DNA of 64,000 nucleotides from Chitinophagales bacterium (GCA_017303875.1 JAFLBP010000014.1:62001-126000), one strand, 5' to 3'; numbered from the stretch's first letter, positions 1 to 8,541 are shown. Numbers and translations: made by a program. Notes: generated by a model not told the origin, from the letters alone.

Positions 1-789
1 AAAAGACATCCAGCCGGGTTTGGGCGCGGTGTTGGCAATACCCCAGTCGCCGTCGCCCGACAACTGACAGCCCACACGTCCCAGGCCGTAGCCAGCCACC
101 AGTGCCGGCGCTACCGCGTCGGCAGAGGGCAGGAAAGGAATTTTTTTGCGCCATTGATACCAAACCACAGCAACGAAGCCAAGGATAAGGCCGCCGAAGA
201 AGGCCAATCCGCCGCCGGAAAACAGCATACCAATCGGATCCTGGATAAAGTCGTCCCAGTTGTCAAAAAGATCAAACAGTTTGGCGCCGGCTACGCCGCC
301 GATGGCTGCCCAGACCGTAAATTCGCTGATGCGGTGGTGTGGCCAGAAATTAACATTTTTTTCAATTGGCTCGGGCAGTGCTTTGCGCCGGGCATCCCAA
401 AAAGCAAGACCGCCAAGCAGCAAGGCGCCCAATAATCCATAAGCCCAGTGAAAGTTCAGGGAAAGCACCACATCCGCCGGATCTTTGGCGAAGGCCGCGC
501 TGTTCTGAACGGCCAATCCGCCTTTTCCGAATAAAAGAAAACCGATAAAGGCATTGCTCAGGATTTCAGGCAGGGCAGCACTCACGGGCTTGCCCTCGAT
601 GACTTTTTCGACGATAGGGGTAAAAAACTTGTTTTCCTTCGATTTTCGGCGCAGTTCGATGTAATACACGTAGGCGCTCAGCAAAAACGACAAGGCTAAG
701 AAAAAGCCGAAGGTTTTAAATACCGACAGCCAGTTGTCGTAGGGCGTCCCGAGTAAATCGTGGAAAAGATAGGAGAGGTCTGGGTACAT
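1..789 (-). CDS. lgt: Prolipoprotein diacylglyceryl transferase-like protein (partial)
   Basis: This gene runs off the left edge, so only its N-terminal 263 residues are visible; I translated it from the ATG at 787-789. It is a polytopic membrane protein with hydrophobic segments separated by charged loops. Near the cut end it has the stretch GRVGCQLSGDGDWGIAN, which resembles the Lgt signature around the catalytic arginine as it looks in Bacteroidota. A preceding HHRISEF segment may match the conserved histidine region. Lgt transfers a diacylglyceryl group from phosphatidylglycerol to the lipobox cysteine of prelipoproteins, consistent with the lipoproteins encoded later in the window. The gene is divergent from the MFS gene. 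The C-terminal part, with the second essential arginine, is outside the window, so a divergent paralogue without activity cannot be excluded. Confidence 0.72.
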   Translation of the reverse strand, partial: MYPDLSYLFHDLLGTPYDNWLSVFKTFGFFLALSFLLSAYVYYIELRRKSKENKFFTPIVEKVIEGKPVSAALPEILSNAFIGFLLFGKGGLAVQNSAAFAKDPADVVLSLNFHWAYGLLGALLLGGLAFWDARRKALPEPIEKNVNFWPHHRISEFTVWAAIGGVAGAKLFDLFDNWDDFIQDPIGMLFSGGGLAFFGGLILGFVAVVWYQWRKKIPFLPSADAVAPALVAGYGLGRVGCQLSGDGDWGIANTAPKPGWMSF

Positions 790-828
790 ACGTTTAAGTT
801 TTCGGGGTAAAGGTATTATTTATCCTTG

Positions 829-836
829 TACCTTTG
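829..836 (+). promoter_or_regulatory. TAnnTTTG -7 element, MFS gene
   Basis: TACCTTTG matches the Bacteroidota housekeeping -7 consensus. Only three bases separate it from the ATG at 840, so the transcript is probably leaderless. Confidence 0.65.
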
Positions 837-839
837 CGC

Positions 840-2042
840 ATGGAAAATCCATCAAGTATCCCCAATGGGCAAGACCGGCTGTTTTCAACGCCATTTCTCC
901 TCCTCTGTCTTTCCCATGCCTTGTTTGCGGCCAGCTTCAATATGATGATTCCGGAGCTGCCTTCCTACCTCAGTAGTCTTGGCGGCGCAGAATACAAGGG
1001 ACTCATCATTGCGCTTTTTACCCTTACGGCAGGCATTTCACGGCCATTTAGCGGCAAACTTACCGATAAAGTCGGCCGATTATTTGTGATGTACGTAGGT
1101 ACTGCGGCCTGTGTACTTTGCGGCCTGCTTTATCCGGTGCTCACCACGGTGGGCGGTTTTTTGCTGCTGCGTTTCCTGCATGGTTTTTCCACAGGATTCA
1201 AGCCTACCGGCACTTCTGCTTATGTGGCCGATACGGTTCCGCCGGGTCGCCTCGGCGAAGCGATGGGTGTTTTGGGTATTTGCCTGAGCATCGGCGCTTC
1301 GGCATCGCCTTTGCTGGGCAGTTGGCTGACGCAGACTTACGGCATACAGGTTATGTTTTATGCGTCGGTTGTTCCGGCCGTACTGTCCATGCTCATTTTA
1401 TATCGCCTGCCCGAAACGCTGCACCAACGGGAGCCATTCCGCTTTTCCCTGTTGCGCATTAAAAAAACGGATATGCTCGATCCCGGGGCCTTTCCCGCAG
1501 GAATCGTGATGATCTGTGCCTATGCCAGTTATGGCGTGATTCTGACGCTGGTGCCCGACCTCAGCGATGCGGTGGGCGTAGGCAACCGGGGCGTATTTTT
1601 TGCCTTATTTACGTTGGCCAGCATCACGACGCGATTTACGGCGGGTAAAGTTTCCGATCGCTTGGGGCGGGTGCCGGTGCTGAAAGTATCTACAGTGCTG
1701 ATTGCGGCGTCGATGATCTTGTTTGCGCATACCGACCGCCCTTGGATGCTCTACCTTGCGTCGGTAATTTTCGGTTTTGGAAATGGCATTTTTTCACCGG
1801 CAATCAATGCCTGGACGATTGACCTGGGCGACCCCGCCCACAAAGGACGCGCCCTGGCAACCATGTTTATTGCGCTCGAAATCGCCATTGGCGGCGGCGC
1901 GGCGCTGGGTGGCTGGTATTTTGCCAGGCACCACGACGGCATGCCGGCAGTATTTTACGGCGCCGCAGCCATGAGTTTACTGGGTTTGCTTTATTTGCTG
2001 CTGCGCCGGCCTTCCGCGTTGCGGCCTTTAAAAACCGTATAA
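840..2042 (+). CDS. MFS transporter (efflux-type)
   Basis: The product is a 400-residue major facilitator protein with about twelve hydrophobic segments. The loop after the second helix carries GKLTDKVGR, the MFS motif A, and a related GKVSDRLGRVP occurs in the second half, as expected from the family's internal duplication. The overall look is that of proton-linked drug or metabolite exporters, but no substrate can be read from sequence. I chose the ATG at 840 rather than the upstream TTG because a -7 promoter element covers the upstream codons. The 3' end overlaps the end of the oppositely oriented permease gene by 52 bases. Confidence 0.85.
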   Translation: MENPSSIPNGQDRLFSTPFLLLCLSHALFAASFNMMIPELPSYLSSLGGAEYKGLIIALFTLTAGISRPFSGKLTDKVGRLFVMYVGTAACVLCGLLYPVLTTVGGFLLLRFLHGFSTGFKPTGTSAYVADTVPPGRLGEAMGVLGICLSIGASASPLLGSWLTQTYGIQVMFYASVVPAVLSMLILYRLPETLHQREPFRFSLLRIKKTDMLDPGAFPAGIVMICAYASYGVILTLVPDLSDAVGVGNRGVFFALFTLASITTRFTAGKVSDRLGRVPVLKVSTVLIAASMILFAHTDRPWMLYLASVIFGFGNGIFSPAINAWTIDLGDPAHKGRALATMFIALEIAIGGGAALGGWYFARHHDGMPAVFYGAAAMSLLGLLYLLLRRPSALRPLKTV

Positions 2043-3343
2043 TACACCAATAAGCCGCTGGCCACCACGGCTATGCCGGCCAGAGCACTGCGCGATTGTC
2101 CCATCAGGGTAAACAATACAAACCACAGGCAAATGGCTACAAATATTATAGGTGTAAGCGGGTAGCCACTGGTGCGGTACTGCCGCTCGGCATCGGGCAT
2201 TTTACGGCGCAATACGATTACCGCCGCACCGGTCATCATCAGCCCAATCCAGTCGATAAAAGTGACGTATTCAATAAGATTTTTAAAATTCCCCCAAAAA
2301 AGAAGCAAAACTACCGACCAGCCGCTTTGCAAAAGCATCGCGTTCACGGGCGTGCGCCAGCGCGGATGTACTTTGGCCAACCAGGGGAAAAAGATACCAT
2401 CCTGCGCCATGGCGTAATAAATGCGCGGCGCCGTCATACAATAAATACCTGTAGTGCCAAAAGTGGAAACCGCAATCAGAACGGCAATCAGCACACCCGC
2501 CCAGGGAAATACCTGCTCCATCGCTTCGGTGGCCACAATATCGCTTTGGCCCATCACCCCAACCGGCAGCAGCCGGAGGTAGGCCAGGTTGGCCAGGACA
2601 TAGACAAGCGTTACGGTCAGCGCACCCCACATCATGGCCCGGGGCACATTGCGCTGTGGGTTCCGGGTTTCGGCCGCCATAAAACTGGCGTGCTGCCAGC
2701 CGCCGTACGACCAAAGTACACTCACAAAACCGGCAGCAAAAGCAGCGCCCATGCCTTCCGGAAAATCAAGACCCGACCTGGGAATTTCAAAATTCGCCTG
2801 CATCACCGCCGGGTCGGCCCAGAAGAGTCCTGCGCCGATAATCAACAACAAACCCAACAATTTGGCCCCGGTAAAAATATTGGCAATCCACTCCCCGATC
2901 TTTACCCCAAACAGGTTTACAAGGGTCAAAAAAAACGTTATACCAATCGCCAAGGGTACAATAGGGCCGGTCTTGGGAGCATAACCCATTAAATACAAAA
3001 TATGCTCGGCCGATACCATCGACAGGGCGGCAATACTGCCGGACGTGCTGACAAACAGGATGTACCAGCCAAATGAAAAGGCGACCGCATCGCCGTAAGC
3101 TTTGCGCAAATACACATACAAGCCGCCCGCGCCGGGAAACATACTGCCCATTTCAGCAAAACTCAACGCGCCCGTGAGGGCCACCACGCCACCCAAAATC
3201 CAAAGCAAGAGCATGAAAGTCGGGTGCTGAACATGATCGGCGACAGCGCCCGGGGTGCGAAAAATGCCACTCCCGATGGTGCTGCCGATGGCCACCATGG
3301 TAAGCCCATAGAGACCGAGCGAGCGTTTGAGTTCCGTAGACAT
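1991..3343 (-). CDS. APC-family amino acid permease
   Basis: This 450-residue integral membrane protein has about twelve helices. It begins with the helix-1 sequence GSTIGSGIF, the substrate-binding GSG motif of the amino acid-polyamine-organocation superfamily, and continues with FAEMGSMFPGAGG in helix 2. It resembles the LAT/SLC7-like bacterial branch, so an amino acid is the probable substrate, but which one is unknown. It starts three bases after the DUF4340 gene stop and is likely co-transcribed with it. Its 3' end overlaps the convergent MFS gene, so no dedicated terminator fits between them. Confidence 0.88.
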   Translation of the reverse strand: MSTELKRSLGLYGLTMVAIGSTIGSGIFRTPGAVADHVQHPTFMLLLWILGGVVALTGALSFAEMGSMFPGAGGLYVYLRKAYGDAVAFSFGWYILFVSTSGSIAALSMVSAEHILYLMGYAPKTGPIVPLAIGITFFLTLVNLFGVKIGEWIANIFTGAKLLGLLLIIGAGLFWADPAVMQANFEIPRSGLDFPEGMGAAFAAGFVSVLWSYGGWQHASFMAAETRNPQRNVPRAMMWGALTVTLVYVLANLAYLRLLPVGVMGQSDIVATEAMEQVFPWAGVLIAVLIAVSTFGTTGIYCMTAPRIYYAMAQDGIFFPWLAKVHPRWRTPVNAMLLQSGWSVVLLLFWGNFKNLIEYVTFIDWIGLMMTGAAVIVLRRKMPDAERQYRTSGYPLTPIIFVAICLWFVLFTLMGQSRSALAGIAVVASGLLVYYTVFKGRNAEGRRSSK

Positions 3344-3346
3344 AAG

Positions 3347-4342
3347 TTAGCGCGGCGTTTCCGGAGCAAAGAAATGATTGTATCCCCGGAATACTTTTCC
3401 GAATACATGTTGCTGGGTCAGCATAAAATCCTGTCCGTTGATATCGGTAAAATAGCGTTCGATGGGCTGCCCGATGCCCTCGTCGCCGGCAGGCCAGAAA
3501 CGCGCAACCTTGGCTTCGCCGTGGATGTTGAACACCGTCAGTATGGCAAAGGGCGTGAGGCTGCGGACGGAATCGCGGAGCGGATTGGCATTTTCAAAAC
3601 CTTCGGCAACAAGGCTTTCAAAATTCAACACATAAGCCTCCGCTGCGCCTTTGCGGCGCGTATTTTTGCTGGCAGTGGTGGTGCTGAAATAAGGGGTAAC
3701 ATCATATTCGGCTGCGCCCTTTTTTTCCAGGCGGAAAGATTCGGAGCGCGCTTGCGGATATTCGAGGGTGATGGATTGAATGGTTTCCGGTTTTTCCGCA
3801 AAAATGGTGCGGTCGCGCCATTGCTCGTCGGTAAAAATCAGTCGCGAGCGCACAGAACCGATAAAGCCACGCATGGTAATCACATAGGGCTGTTCTGCAT
3901 TTTCCATGATGGCGTAAGTGCCGGTTTCGTCGTTCGTAACGCCGCCCACATAAAAGCACTTGATTTTCTTTTTATCTTTATTGTACACCTCTACCTTGAT
4001 GCCGTTGGCGGCAATACTTTCCACCATTGCTTTTTCAGCAGCTTTGGGTGGTACGTAGTGAATGGTGAGTCGGGTCAGGGTTTCCAGCAGGCTGGCCACT
4101 GCATCCTGACGCGCGGGGTGTTTACCATTGTACAACCAGCCTTTTTCACTGCGTTCAATCAGCGCTGTCTGGCCTTTTCGGTCGGCTAAAAACACACGCT
4201 GTATGTCAGCGGCGTCTTTAACCGCAAAATCGCGGTCGGGAGGCAGGCTTTTTTTATCCTGCAATTGATTGCGCCAGACATATACGGCGGCTGCACCGAG
4301 CAACAGGAAAAGCCCGGCGAGTAGTAATGTATTTTTTTTCAT
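3347..4342 (-). CDS. DUF4340 domain-containing protein
   Basis: The product is about 331 residues, starting at MKKNTLLL, which opens a single N-terminal membrane anchor. The rest looks periplasmic. The segments FAVKDAADIQRVFL and GWLYNGKHPARQDAVASLL are typical of DUF4340, in which repeated beta-sandwich units each contain a WxL-type turn. DUF4340 proteins are often linked to GldG-type ABC exporters or gliding genes in Bacteroidota, but no such partner is adjacent here. I preferred the internal ATG because the upstream codons are close to a -7 element on this strand at 4367-4374. The molecular function is unknown. Confidence 0.7.
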   Translation of the reverse strand: MKKNTLLLAGLFLLLGAAAVYVWRNQLQDKKSLPPDRDFAVKDAADIQRVFLADRKGQTALIERSEKGWLYNGKHPARQDAVASLLETLTRLTIHYVPPKAAEKAMVESIAANGIKVEVYNKDKKKIKCFYVGGVTNDETGTYAIMENAEQPYVITMRGFIGSVRSRLIFTDEQWRDRTIFAEKPETIQSITLEYPQARSESFRLEKKGAAEYDVTPYFSTTTASKNTRRKGAAEAYVLNFESLVAEGFENANPLRDSVRSLTPFAILTVFNIHGEAKVARFWPAGDEGIGQPIERYFTDINGQDFMLTQQHVFGKVFRGYNHFFAPETPR

Positions 4343-4366
4343 GCGAAGCAATTCATTAAATCCGGG

Positions 4367-4374
4367 CAAAGGTA
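4367..4374 (-). promoter_or_regulatory. TAnnTTTG -7 element, DUF4340-permease operon
   Basis: On the minus strand this reads TACCTTTG, 24 bases before the chosen ATG of the DUF4340 gene. Confidence 0.55.
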
Positions 4375-4420
4375 ATTACCCGCCGGAGTTTGGCTTTGGC
4401 CAATGTGTGAACAGGGCGGA

Positions 4421-5074
4421 TTACTGGCCGAATGCGAACTGTACGATGTTGGCACCCATTTGCAGGGCTTTGTTGCGCAGTTCCAGGGGGTCGTTGTGCA
4501 CATCGTCCCAGCCGTCGCCCAGATCGGTTTCGGTATTGTAAAAACAAACGAGTCGGCCCTGCCAGATCAGGCCCAGCCCCTTCGGTGGTTTGCCCTCATG
4601 TTCGTGTATTTTAGGCAGCCCGTTGTTGAAATTGTATTTTTGGTGGTAAATGGGGTGGTTAAATGGCAGTTCTACAAATTCCAGTTCGGGAAAAACCTTT
4701 TTCATGGCCGGCCGCACATAGGGGTCAAGCCCAAAGTCGTCATTCAGTATTAAAAAACCGCCGCCTTCAAGATAGGCGCGCAGGTTGCGTGCTTCCAGGT
4801 CGCTGAACAGCATATTGCCGTGTCCGGTAGCGTATACAATGGGGTAATTGAACAATTCCGCGCTGCCCGGCTCCACGGTCACAAACTCCTGGTCGAAGTT
4901 GGTGCGCAGGTTGTCGTTGCAGAATTTGGCGAGATTTTTCAGCGAATTGACGTCGTTGTACCAGTCGCCACCACCATTATATTTCATCAACGCCAATTTG
5001 AGCGTAGGCGGCGGGGTAAAGGCAACGGCGGAGAAGCCGAAAAAACAACACAACAGGATCAGTAATTTTTGCAT
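4421..5074 (-). CDS. DUF4159 secreted protein
   Basis: From MQKLLILL this is a 217-residue protein with a clear signal peptide ending near VAFTPP. The mature part reads LKLALMKYNGGGDWYND, then YPIVYATGHGN, AYLEGGGFLILND and NHPIYHQKYNF. This is the DUF4159 pattern, a flavodoxin-like or glutamine-amidotransferase-like fold often placed beside MoxR/BatA-type or lipoprotein clusters. No catalytic cysteine triad is visible, so it may be a binding rather than a catalytic version. It begins four bases after the mutA-like stop and is probably translated from the same transcript; that pairing does not suggest a shared pathway. Confidence 0.75.
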   Translation of the reverse strand: MQKLLILLCCFFGFSAVAFTPPPTLKLALMKYNGGGDWYNDVNSLKNLAKFCNDNLRTNFDQEFVTVEPGSAELFNYPIVYATGHGNMLFSDLEARNLRAYLEGGGFLILNDDFGLDPYVRPAMKKVFPELEFVELPFNHPIYHQKYNFNNGLPKIHEHEGKPPKGLGLIWQGRLVCFYNTETDLGDGWDDVHNDPLELRNKALQMGANIVQFAFGQ

Positions 5075-5078
5075 ATAT

Positions 5079-6188
5079 TTAAACTTTAAATTTTTCCCAG
5101 GCCTGGGTGGCAATCTGACGGGTCAGGCTTTCTAAATAATAACTGCCTGCCGCCGGATCACTCAGCGATTCCAGTCCGCTTTCCATTTTCAGCAAATGCT
5201 GCACGTTGCGCGCAATGCGCCGGCCGAAAGCCGCCGGGGTAGTGCTTTGCGCTTCGCGCCCGGCATCGTAAGGCAACACTGTCAGGCGATCAGCGCCGCC
5301 AATAACGGCCGACATGGCGATGGTGGTAGCGCGGATCATGTTGCTGTACAGGTCGTCGGTGTACGCGCCGGGTTTGACTGTGGCATAAACCAACGGGTAA
5401 TTGGCCATCACGCCCCAGCTGTCAAGCACCTGCAACCAAAGCTGTCGGAATGCCCGCAAACGCGCAATTTCAAGCAGATATTGCACACCGCAATCCACCT
5501 TGAACTGTATTTGAGCAGCTGCGTGCACCGGACTTAATCCGTTTTCCTGCAATTTAACAAAATGCTCGTGGCCTTGTTTCAACAATGCCGCTACGCTGTC
5601 GACCGGATGGTCAATACCCTCCGCGCTGATGCTGATGGTGCGCAGTCCGGGTGTTTGCTCCAACGTGAATGCGGCCATTTCGGCGGCGTAGCGCCAATCG
5701 GTGAACCGGCCTTCCTGTACCAGGGTGCGCTCCAGCCCGCCTTGCAAGGTTTTGCCCTGCGCCAGCGCAATCAAGGCACTAAGCAGGCCACCGGGGTCCT
5801 GTGTGACGGAGGCGCCTGAAAAATAAAGACCAATATAATCCAGGTGAATGCCTTCGAGTGCCTGAGCCAGTGCGCCGGGCGCCCAGGGGGTGTCGCGGTG
5901 AAACACTAAGGCTTCGGCGCCGAATTCAAGCGCCTGCAAGGCTTGCGCATTGGCGGTGGCAGGGTCTTCGGCGACCACCTGCTCGCAAATTTCCCAGTGC
6001 AGGTTGTGCCCGGCAAGGGCTTGGGGAGGTTCCGGAAAATCCTCGGCATGTACCAGCGGGTCGATGTCCAATCCGGGAGCAGCCTGCCAGACCAATTCCT
6101 GTAACGGGCGGCCTTTGAGGTCCTGTTCAATTTGTTTCAGCCAGTCGGCTTTACTAAGGGGGGCAAAATTTTCAAGTAGATCGCGCAT
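5079..6188 (-). CDS. mutA: Methylmalonyl-CoA mutase small-subunit-like protein, short form
   Basis: The 369-residue product resembles the catalytic-barrel half of the methylmalonyl-CoA mutase small subunit. It has an N-terminal linker (DWLKQIEQDLKG), barrel segments such as TISISAEG and VYATVKPGAYTDDLYSN, and the closing DPAAGSYYLESLT motif. It stops a few residues later, so the C-terminal cobalamin-like domain of full-length subunits (about 600 residues or more) is absent. In the heterodimer the small subunit is structural and the large subunit binds B12 and converts methylmalonyl-CoA and succinyl-CoA. No large subunit is in the window. The start is supported by a -7 element 20 bases upstream. 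Confidence 0.82.
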   Translation of the reverse strand: MRDLLENFAPLSKADWLKQIEQDLKGRPLQELVWQAAPGLDIDPLVHAEDFPEPPQALAGHNLHWEICEQVVAEDPATANAQALQALEFGAEALVFHRDTPWAPGALAQALEGIHLDYIGLYFSGASVTQDPGGLLSALIALAQGKTLQGGLERTLVQEGRFTDWRYAAEMAAFTLEQTPGLRTISISAEGIDHPVDSVAALLKQGHEHFVKLQENGLSPVHAAAQIQFKVDCGVQYLLEIARLRAFRQLWLQVLDSWGVMANYPLVYATVKPGAYTDDLYSNMIRATTIAMSAVIGGADRLTVLPYDAGREAQSTTPAAFGRRIARNVQHLLKMESGLESLSDPAAGSYYLESLTRQIATQAWEKFKV

Positions 6189-6207
6189 AGCGGTGGTGAT
6201 AAGGCGG

Positions 6208-6215
6208 CAAAGATA
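6208..6215 (-). promoter_or_regulatory. TAnnTTTG -7 element, mutA-like operon
   Basis: Reads TATCTTTG on the minus strand, about 20 bases before the mutA-like ATG. Confidence 0.55.
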
Positions 6216-6313
6216 AGCGACGTATTGGCCTTGTCCTAAACCCTTTTAAGCTTTCTTGTTGCTGAATAGTAATATTTTGTGAATAGCAACAAACCTTTTT
6301 TGCAGACATCTGT

Positions 6314-6321
6314 TACCTTTG
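6314..6321 (+). promoter_or_regulatory. TAnnTTTG -7 element, isc operon
   Basis: TACCTTTG lies 28 bases before the iscS ATG. It is the only promoter-like element seen for the iscS-iscU-iscA cluster. No IscR-type operator could be recognised. Confidence 0.55.
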
Positions 6322-6349
6322 CGTTTAAATAAATTAAATCCAAATAAGC

Positions 6350-7570
6350 ATGGAGCGTCGTCGCCTTATATATCTCGACAACAATGCCACAACCCCCTGT
6401 GATCCGCGTGTGGTGGACACCATGGTGCCCTATTTCTACGAAAAGCACGGTAATGCCGCCAGCCGCAGCCACCAGTTTGGCTGGGAGGCGGAAGACGCCG
6501 TAGATTATGCCCGCGAGCAGATTGCCAAATTGCTCAATGTGGAAGATAAGGAAATCATTTTCACCTCCGGCGCTACCGAAAGCAACAACCTGGCACTCAA
6601 AGGCGTGTTTGAAATGTATGCCAAAAAAGGCAATCATATCATCACCGCCGAAACGGAGCACAAAGCCATTCTCGATACCTGCAAACACCTTGAAAAGGCA
6701 GGCGCCGAAATTACTTACCTGAAAGTTCAGGAAGATGGCCTGGTCAACCTCGCCGAACTCGAAGCGGCCATCAAACCAAGCACCATTCTGGTATCGCTGA
6801 TGTGGGCCAACAATGAAACCGGCGTCATCCAGCCCATGCGTGAAATTGCACAACTCTGCGAAAAACACGGGGTGCTTTTCCACAGCGACGCCACGCAGGC
6901 CGTAGGCAAAATCCCGACCCATCCGCGTGAAATCGGCGTACACCTGATGTCGTTCACAGCCCATAAAATGTACGGCCCCAAAGGCGTCGGCGCACTGTAC
7001 GTAAGCCGTAAAAATCCGCGTGTTAAAGTAACCGCCCAAATGGACGGTGGCGGCCACGAGCGCGGCATGCGCTCCGGCACACTCAACGTACCCGGCATTG
7101 TAGGTTTTGGCAAAGCGGCTGAAATTGCCATGCACGAAATGGCTCAGGACGCAGAACGCGTTTCCAAATTGCGCGACAAACTCGAACATACCCTCACGCA
7201 AATGGAAGAAACCAAGGTAAACGGCAACATCAACAGCCGTATGCCCCATGTTTCCAATATCTCTTTCAAACACGTGGAAGGCGAAGGCCTGATGATGACC
7301 TTCAACCAAAATATCGCCGTTTCTTCAGGCTCCGCCTGCACCTCGGCCTCTTTGGAGCCATCTTATGTGTTGGTGTCAATGGGCCTCGGCGACGACCTCG
7401 CGCACTCCTCCATCCGCTTCTCCCTCGGCCGCTTCACCACCGAAGAAGAAGTAGATCAGGCCATCGAATTAGTGCGCAACGGCGTCAACCACATGCGCGA
7501 ACTCAGCCCCATCTGGGAAATGTATAAAGAAGGAGTAGACCTCACCAAAATCGAGTGGACCGCCCACTAG
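6350..7570 (+). CDS. iscS: Cysteine desulfurase IscS
   Basis: IscS is a PLP enzyme that takes sulfur from L-cysteine as a persulfide and hands it to IscU for Fe-S cluster building and to tRNA thiolation enzymes. The 406 residues have the usual family length. Visible features are the N-terminal YLDNNATTP, FTSGATESNN at about 71-80, the PLP lysine in SFTAHK (K206), and the mobile persulfide cysteine in SSGSACTSAS (C330). It heads an iscS-iscU-iscA cluster. There is no adjacent iscR, hscA, hscB or ferredoxin gene, so regulation and chaperone genes must lie elsewhere if present. Confidence 0.97.
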   Translation: MERRRLIYLDNNATTPCDPRVVDTMVPYFYEKHGNAASRSHQFGWEAEDAVDYAREQIAKLLNVEDKEIIFTSGATESNNLALKGVFEMYAKKGNHIITAETEHKAILDTCKHLEKAGAEITYLKVQEDGLVNLAELEAAIKPSTILVSLMWANNETGVIQPMREIAQLCEKHGVLFHSDATQAVGKIPTHPREIGVHLMSFTAHKMYGPKGVGALYVSRKNPRVKVTAQMDGGGHERGMRSGTLNVPGIVGFGKAAEIAMHEMAQDAERVSKLRDKLEHTLTQMEETKVNGNINSRMPHVSNISFKHVEGEGLMMTFNQNIAVSSGSACTSASLEPSYVLVSMGLGDDLAHSSIRFSLGRFTTEEEVDQAIELVRNGVNHMRELSPIWEMYKEGVDLTKIEWTAH

Positions 7571-7574
7571 TATT

Positions 7575-7668
7575 TTGAAGCTCCGCTTCGAAACAGTACC
7601 CCGAAGCTTTGCTTCGGGCCAGTACTCCGAAGCTTGCTTCGGGCCAATACTACGAAGCTTTGCTTCGA
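7575..7668. repeat. Tandem small palindromes between iscS and iscU
   Basis: Four consecutive small inverted repeats share the core CGAAGC-(2 or 3 bases)-GCTTCG. Clear copies are at 7600-7618, 7627-7642 and 7653-7667, preceded by a degenerate copy at about 7576-7592 and spaced by a GCCAGTACT or GCCAATACT linker. The period is about 25 bases. They lie inside the isc transcript and may act as mRNA hairpins that tune iscU expression, or be a small mobile repeat family. Confidence 0.8.
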
Positions 7669-7711
7669 ACCACAGCAACGACCAAATCATTCAACTACAA
7701 TACATCAAGTC

Positions 7712-8128
7712 ATGGCATATAGCGATAAAGTTCTCGAACACTTCAAAAACCCGCGCAACGTCGGCTCGCTCGATAAAGAGTCGCAAAACGTAGGCACCGG
7801 CCTCGTGGGCGCACCCGAATGCGGCGACGTTATGCGCCTCCAGATTCAGGTTGACAACGACGGCACCATCACCGATGCCAAGTTCAAAACCTTTGGCTGC
7901 GGCTCCGCCATCGCCTCCTCCAGCCTCGCCACCGAATGGCTCAAAGGCAAAAGCATTGATGACGCCATGAAAATCGACAATATGGACATCGTGGAAGAAC
8001 TGGCCCTGCCGCCCGTAAAAATCCACTGCTCCGTACTCGCCGAAGACGCCATCAAGGCCGCTATCGCCGATTACCGCAAGAAAAACGGCATCGAAGAGCC
8101 GGCAGAAACCAACGCCGCTCAGGCTTAA
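7712..8128 (+). CDS. iscU: Fe-S cluster scaffold IscU
   Basis: IscU receives sulfur from IscS and iron, assembles a [2Fe-2S] cluster and passes it on. The protein is 138 residues from MAYSDKVLEH. All three ligand cysteines are present: C37 in GAPECGD, C63 in FGCGSA and C106 in IHCSV. The LPPVK motif (99-103), recognised by the HscA chaperone in ISC systems, is intact although no hscA gene is nearby. The ATG at 7712 was chosen over upstream in-frame codons because those run through the palindromic repeats and the family begins with this MAYSDKV-type sequence. Confidence 0.96.
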   Translation: MAYSDKVLEHFKNPRNVGSLDKESQNVGTGLVGAPECGDVMRLQIQVDNDGTITDAKFKTFGCGSAIASSSLATEWLKGKSIDDAMKIDNMDIVEELALPPVKIHCSVLAEDAIKAAIADYRKKNGIEEPAETNAAQA

Positions 8129-8138
8129 TAAAACCTGG

Positions 8139-8168
8139 TTGCGGGGCGACTAAGAAGTCGCCCCGCAA
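8139..8168. promoter_or_regulatory. Hairpin between iscU and iscA
   Basis: A perfect 13-bp inverted repeat (8139-8151 with 8156-8168) encloses a four-base loop. It begins ten bases after the iscU stop and ends 20 bases before iscA. No T-tract follows on the plus strand, so it looks more like an mRNA-stabilising or attenuating hairpin than a full terminator. Confidence 0.7.
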
Positions 8169-8188
8169 TCAAATAAATCCACCGCGCT

Positions 8189-8515
8189 ATGATTTACGTA
8201 GCAGAAAGCGCTAAAACTAAAATCTCGGAAATCCGCAAAAGCAGTAATATTGCGGAAGATTTTTTCCTGCGTGTCAGCGTCGTATCCGGCGGCTGCTCGG
8301 GTTTGAGTTATAAATTAGACTTCGACAACGAGAACAAGCCCAACGATCAGGCCTTTGAAGACAACGGGGTAAAAGTTGTAACCGATCTGAAGAGTTTCCT
8401 TTACCTGTTCAACACCACCCTCGAATTTTCGGGTGGCCTGGACGGCAAAGGATTTGCCTTCAACAATCCGAATGCTTCCCGCACCTGTAGCTGCGGCGAA
8501 AGCTTCGCTGTGTAG
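8189..8515 (+). CDS. iscA: A-type Fe-S carrier IscA/HesB family
   Basis: The 108-residue product belongs to the HesB/IscA/SufA family, which binds iron or an Fe-S cluster and delivers it to target apoproteins. The three conserved cysteines are visible: C36 in GGCSGLSY and C100 and C102 in RTCSCGESF near the C-terminus. The length is typical. It follows iscU in the same orientation after a hairpin and precedes purD by 26 bases. Sequence alone does not separate IscA, SufA and ErpA; the isc context favours IscA. Confidence 0.93.
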   Translation: MIYVAESAKTKISEIRKSSNIAEDFFLRVSVVSGGCSGLSYKLDFDNENKPNDQAFEDNGVKVVTDLKSFLYLFNTTLEFSGGLDGKGFAFNNPNASRTCSCGESFAV

Positions 8516-8541
8516 TTTTTTTAAGCGCCTGTACCCTATTC

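Noticed and set aside
6236..7309. Long open frame antisense to iscS
   Set aside because: It mirrors a clear IscS gene with all catalytic motifs; its own product has no recognisable family and is compositionally a reverse-frame shadow.
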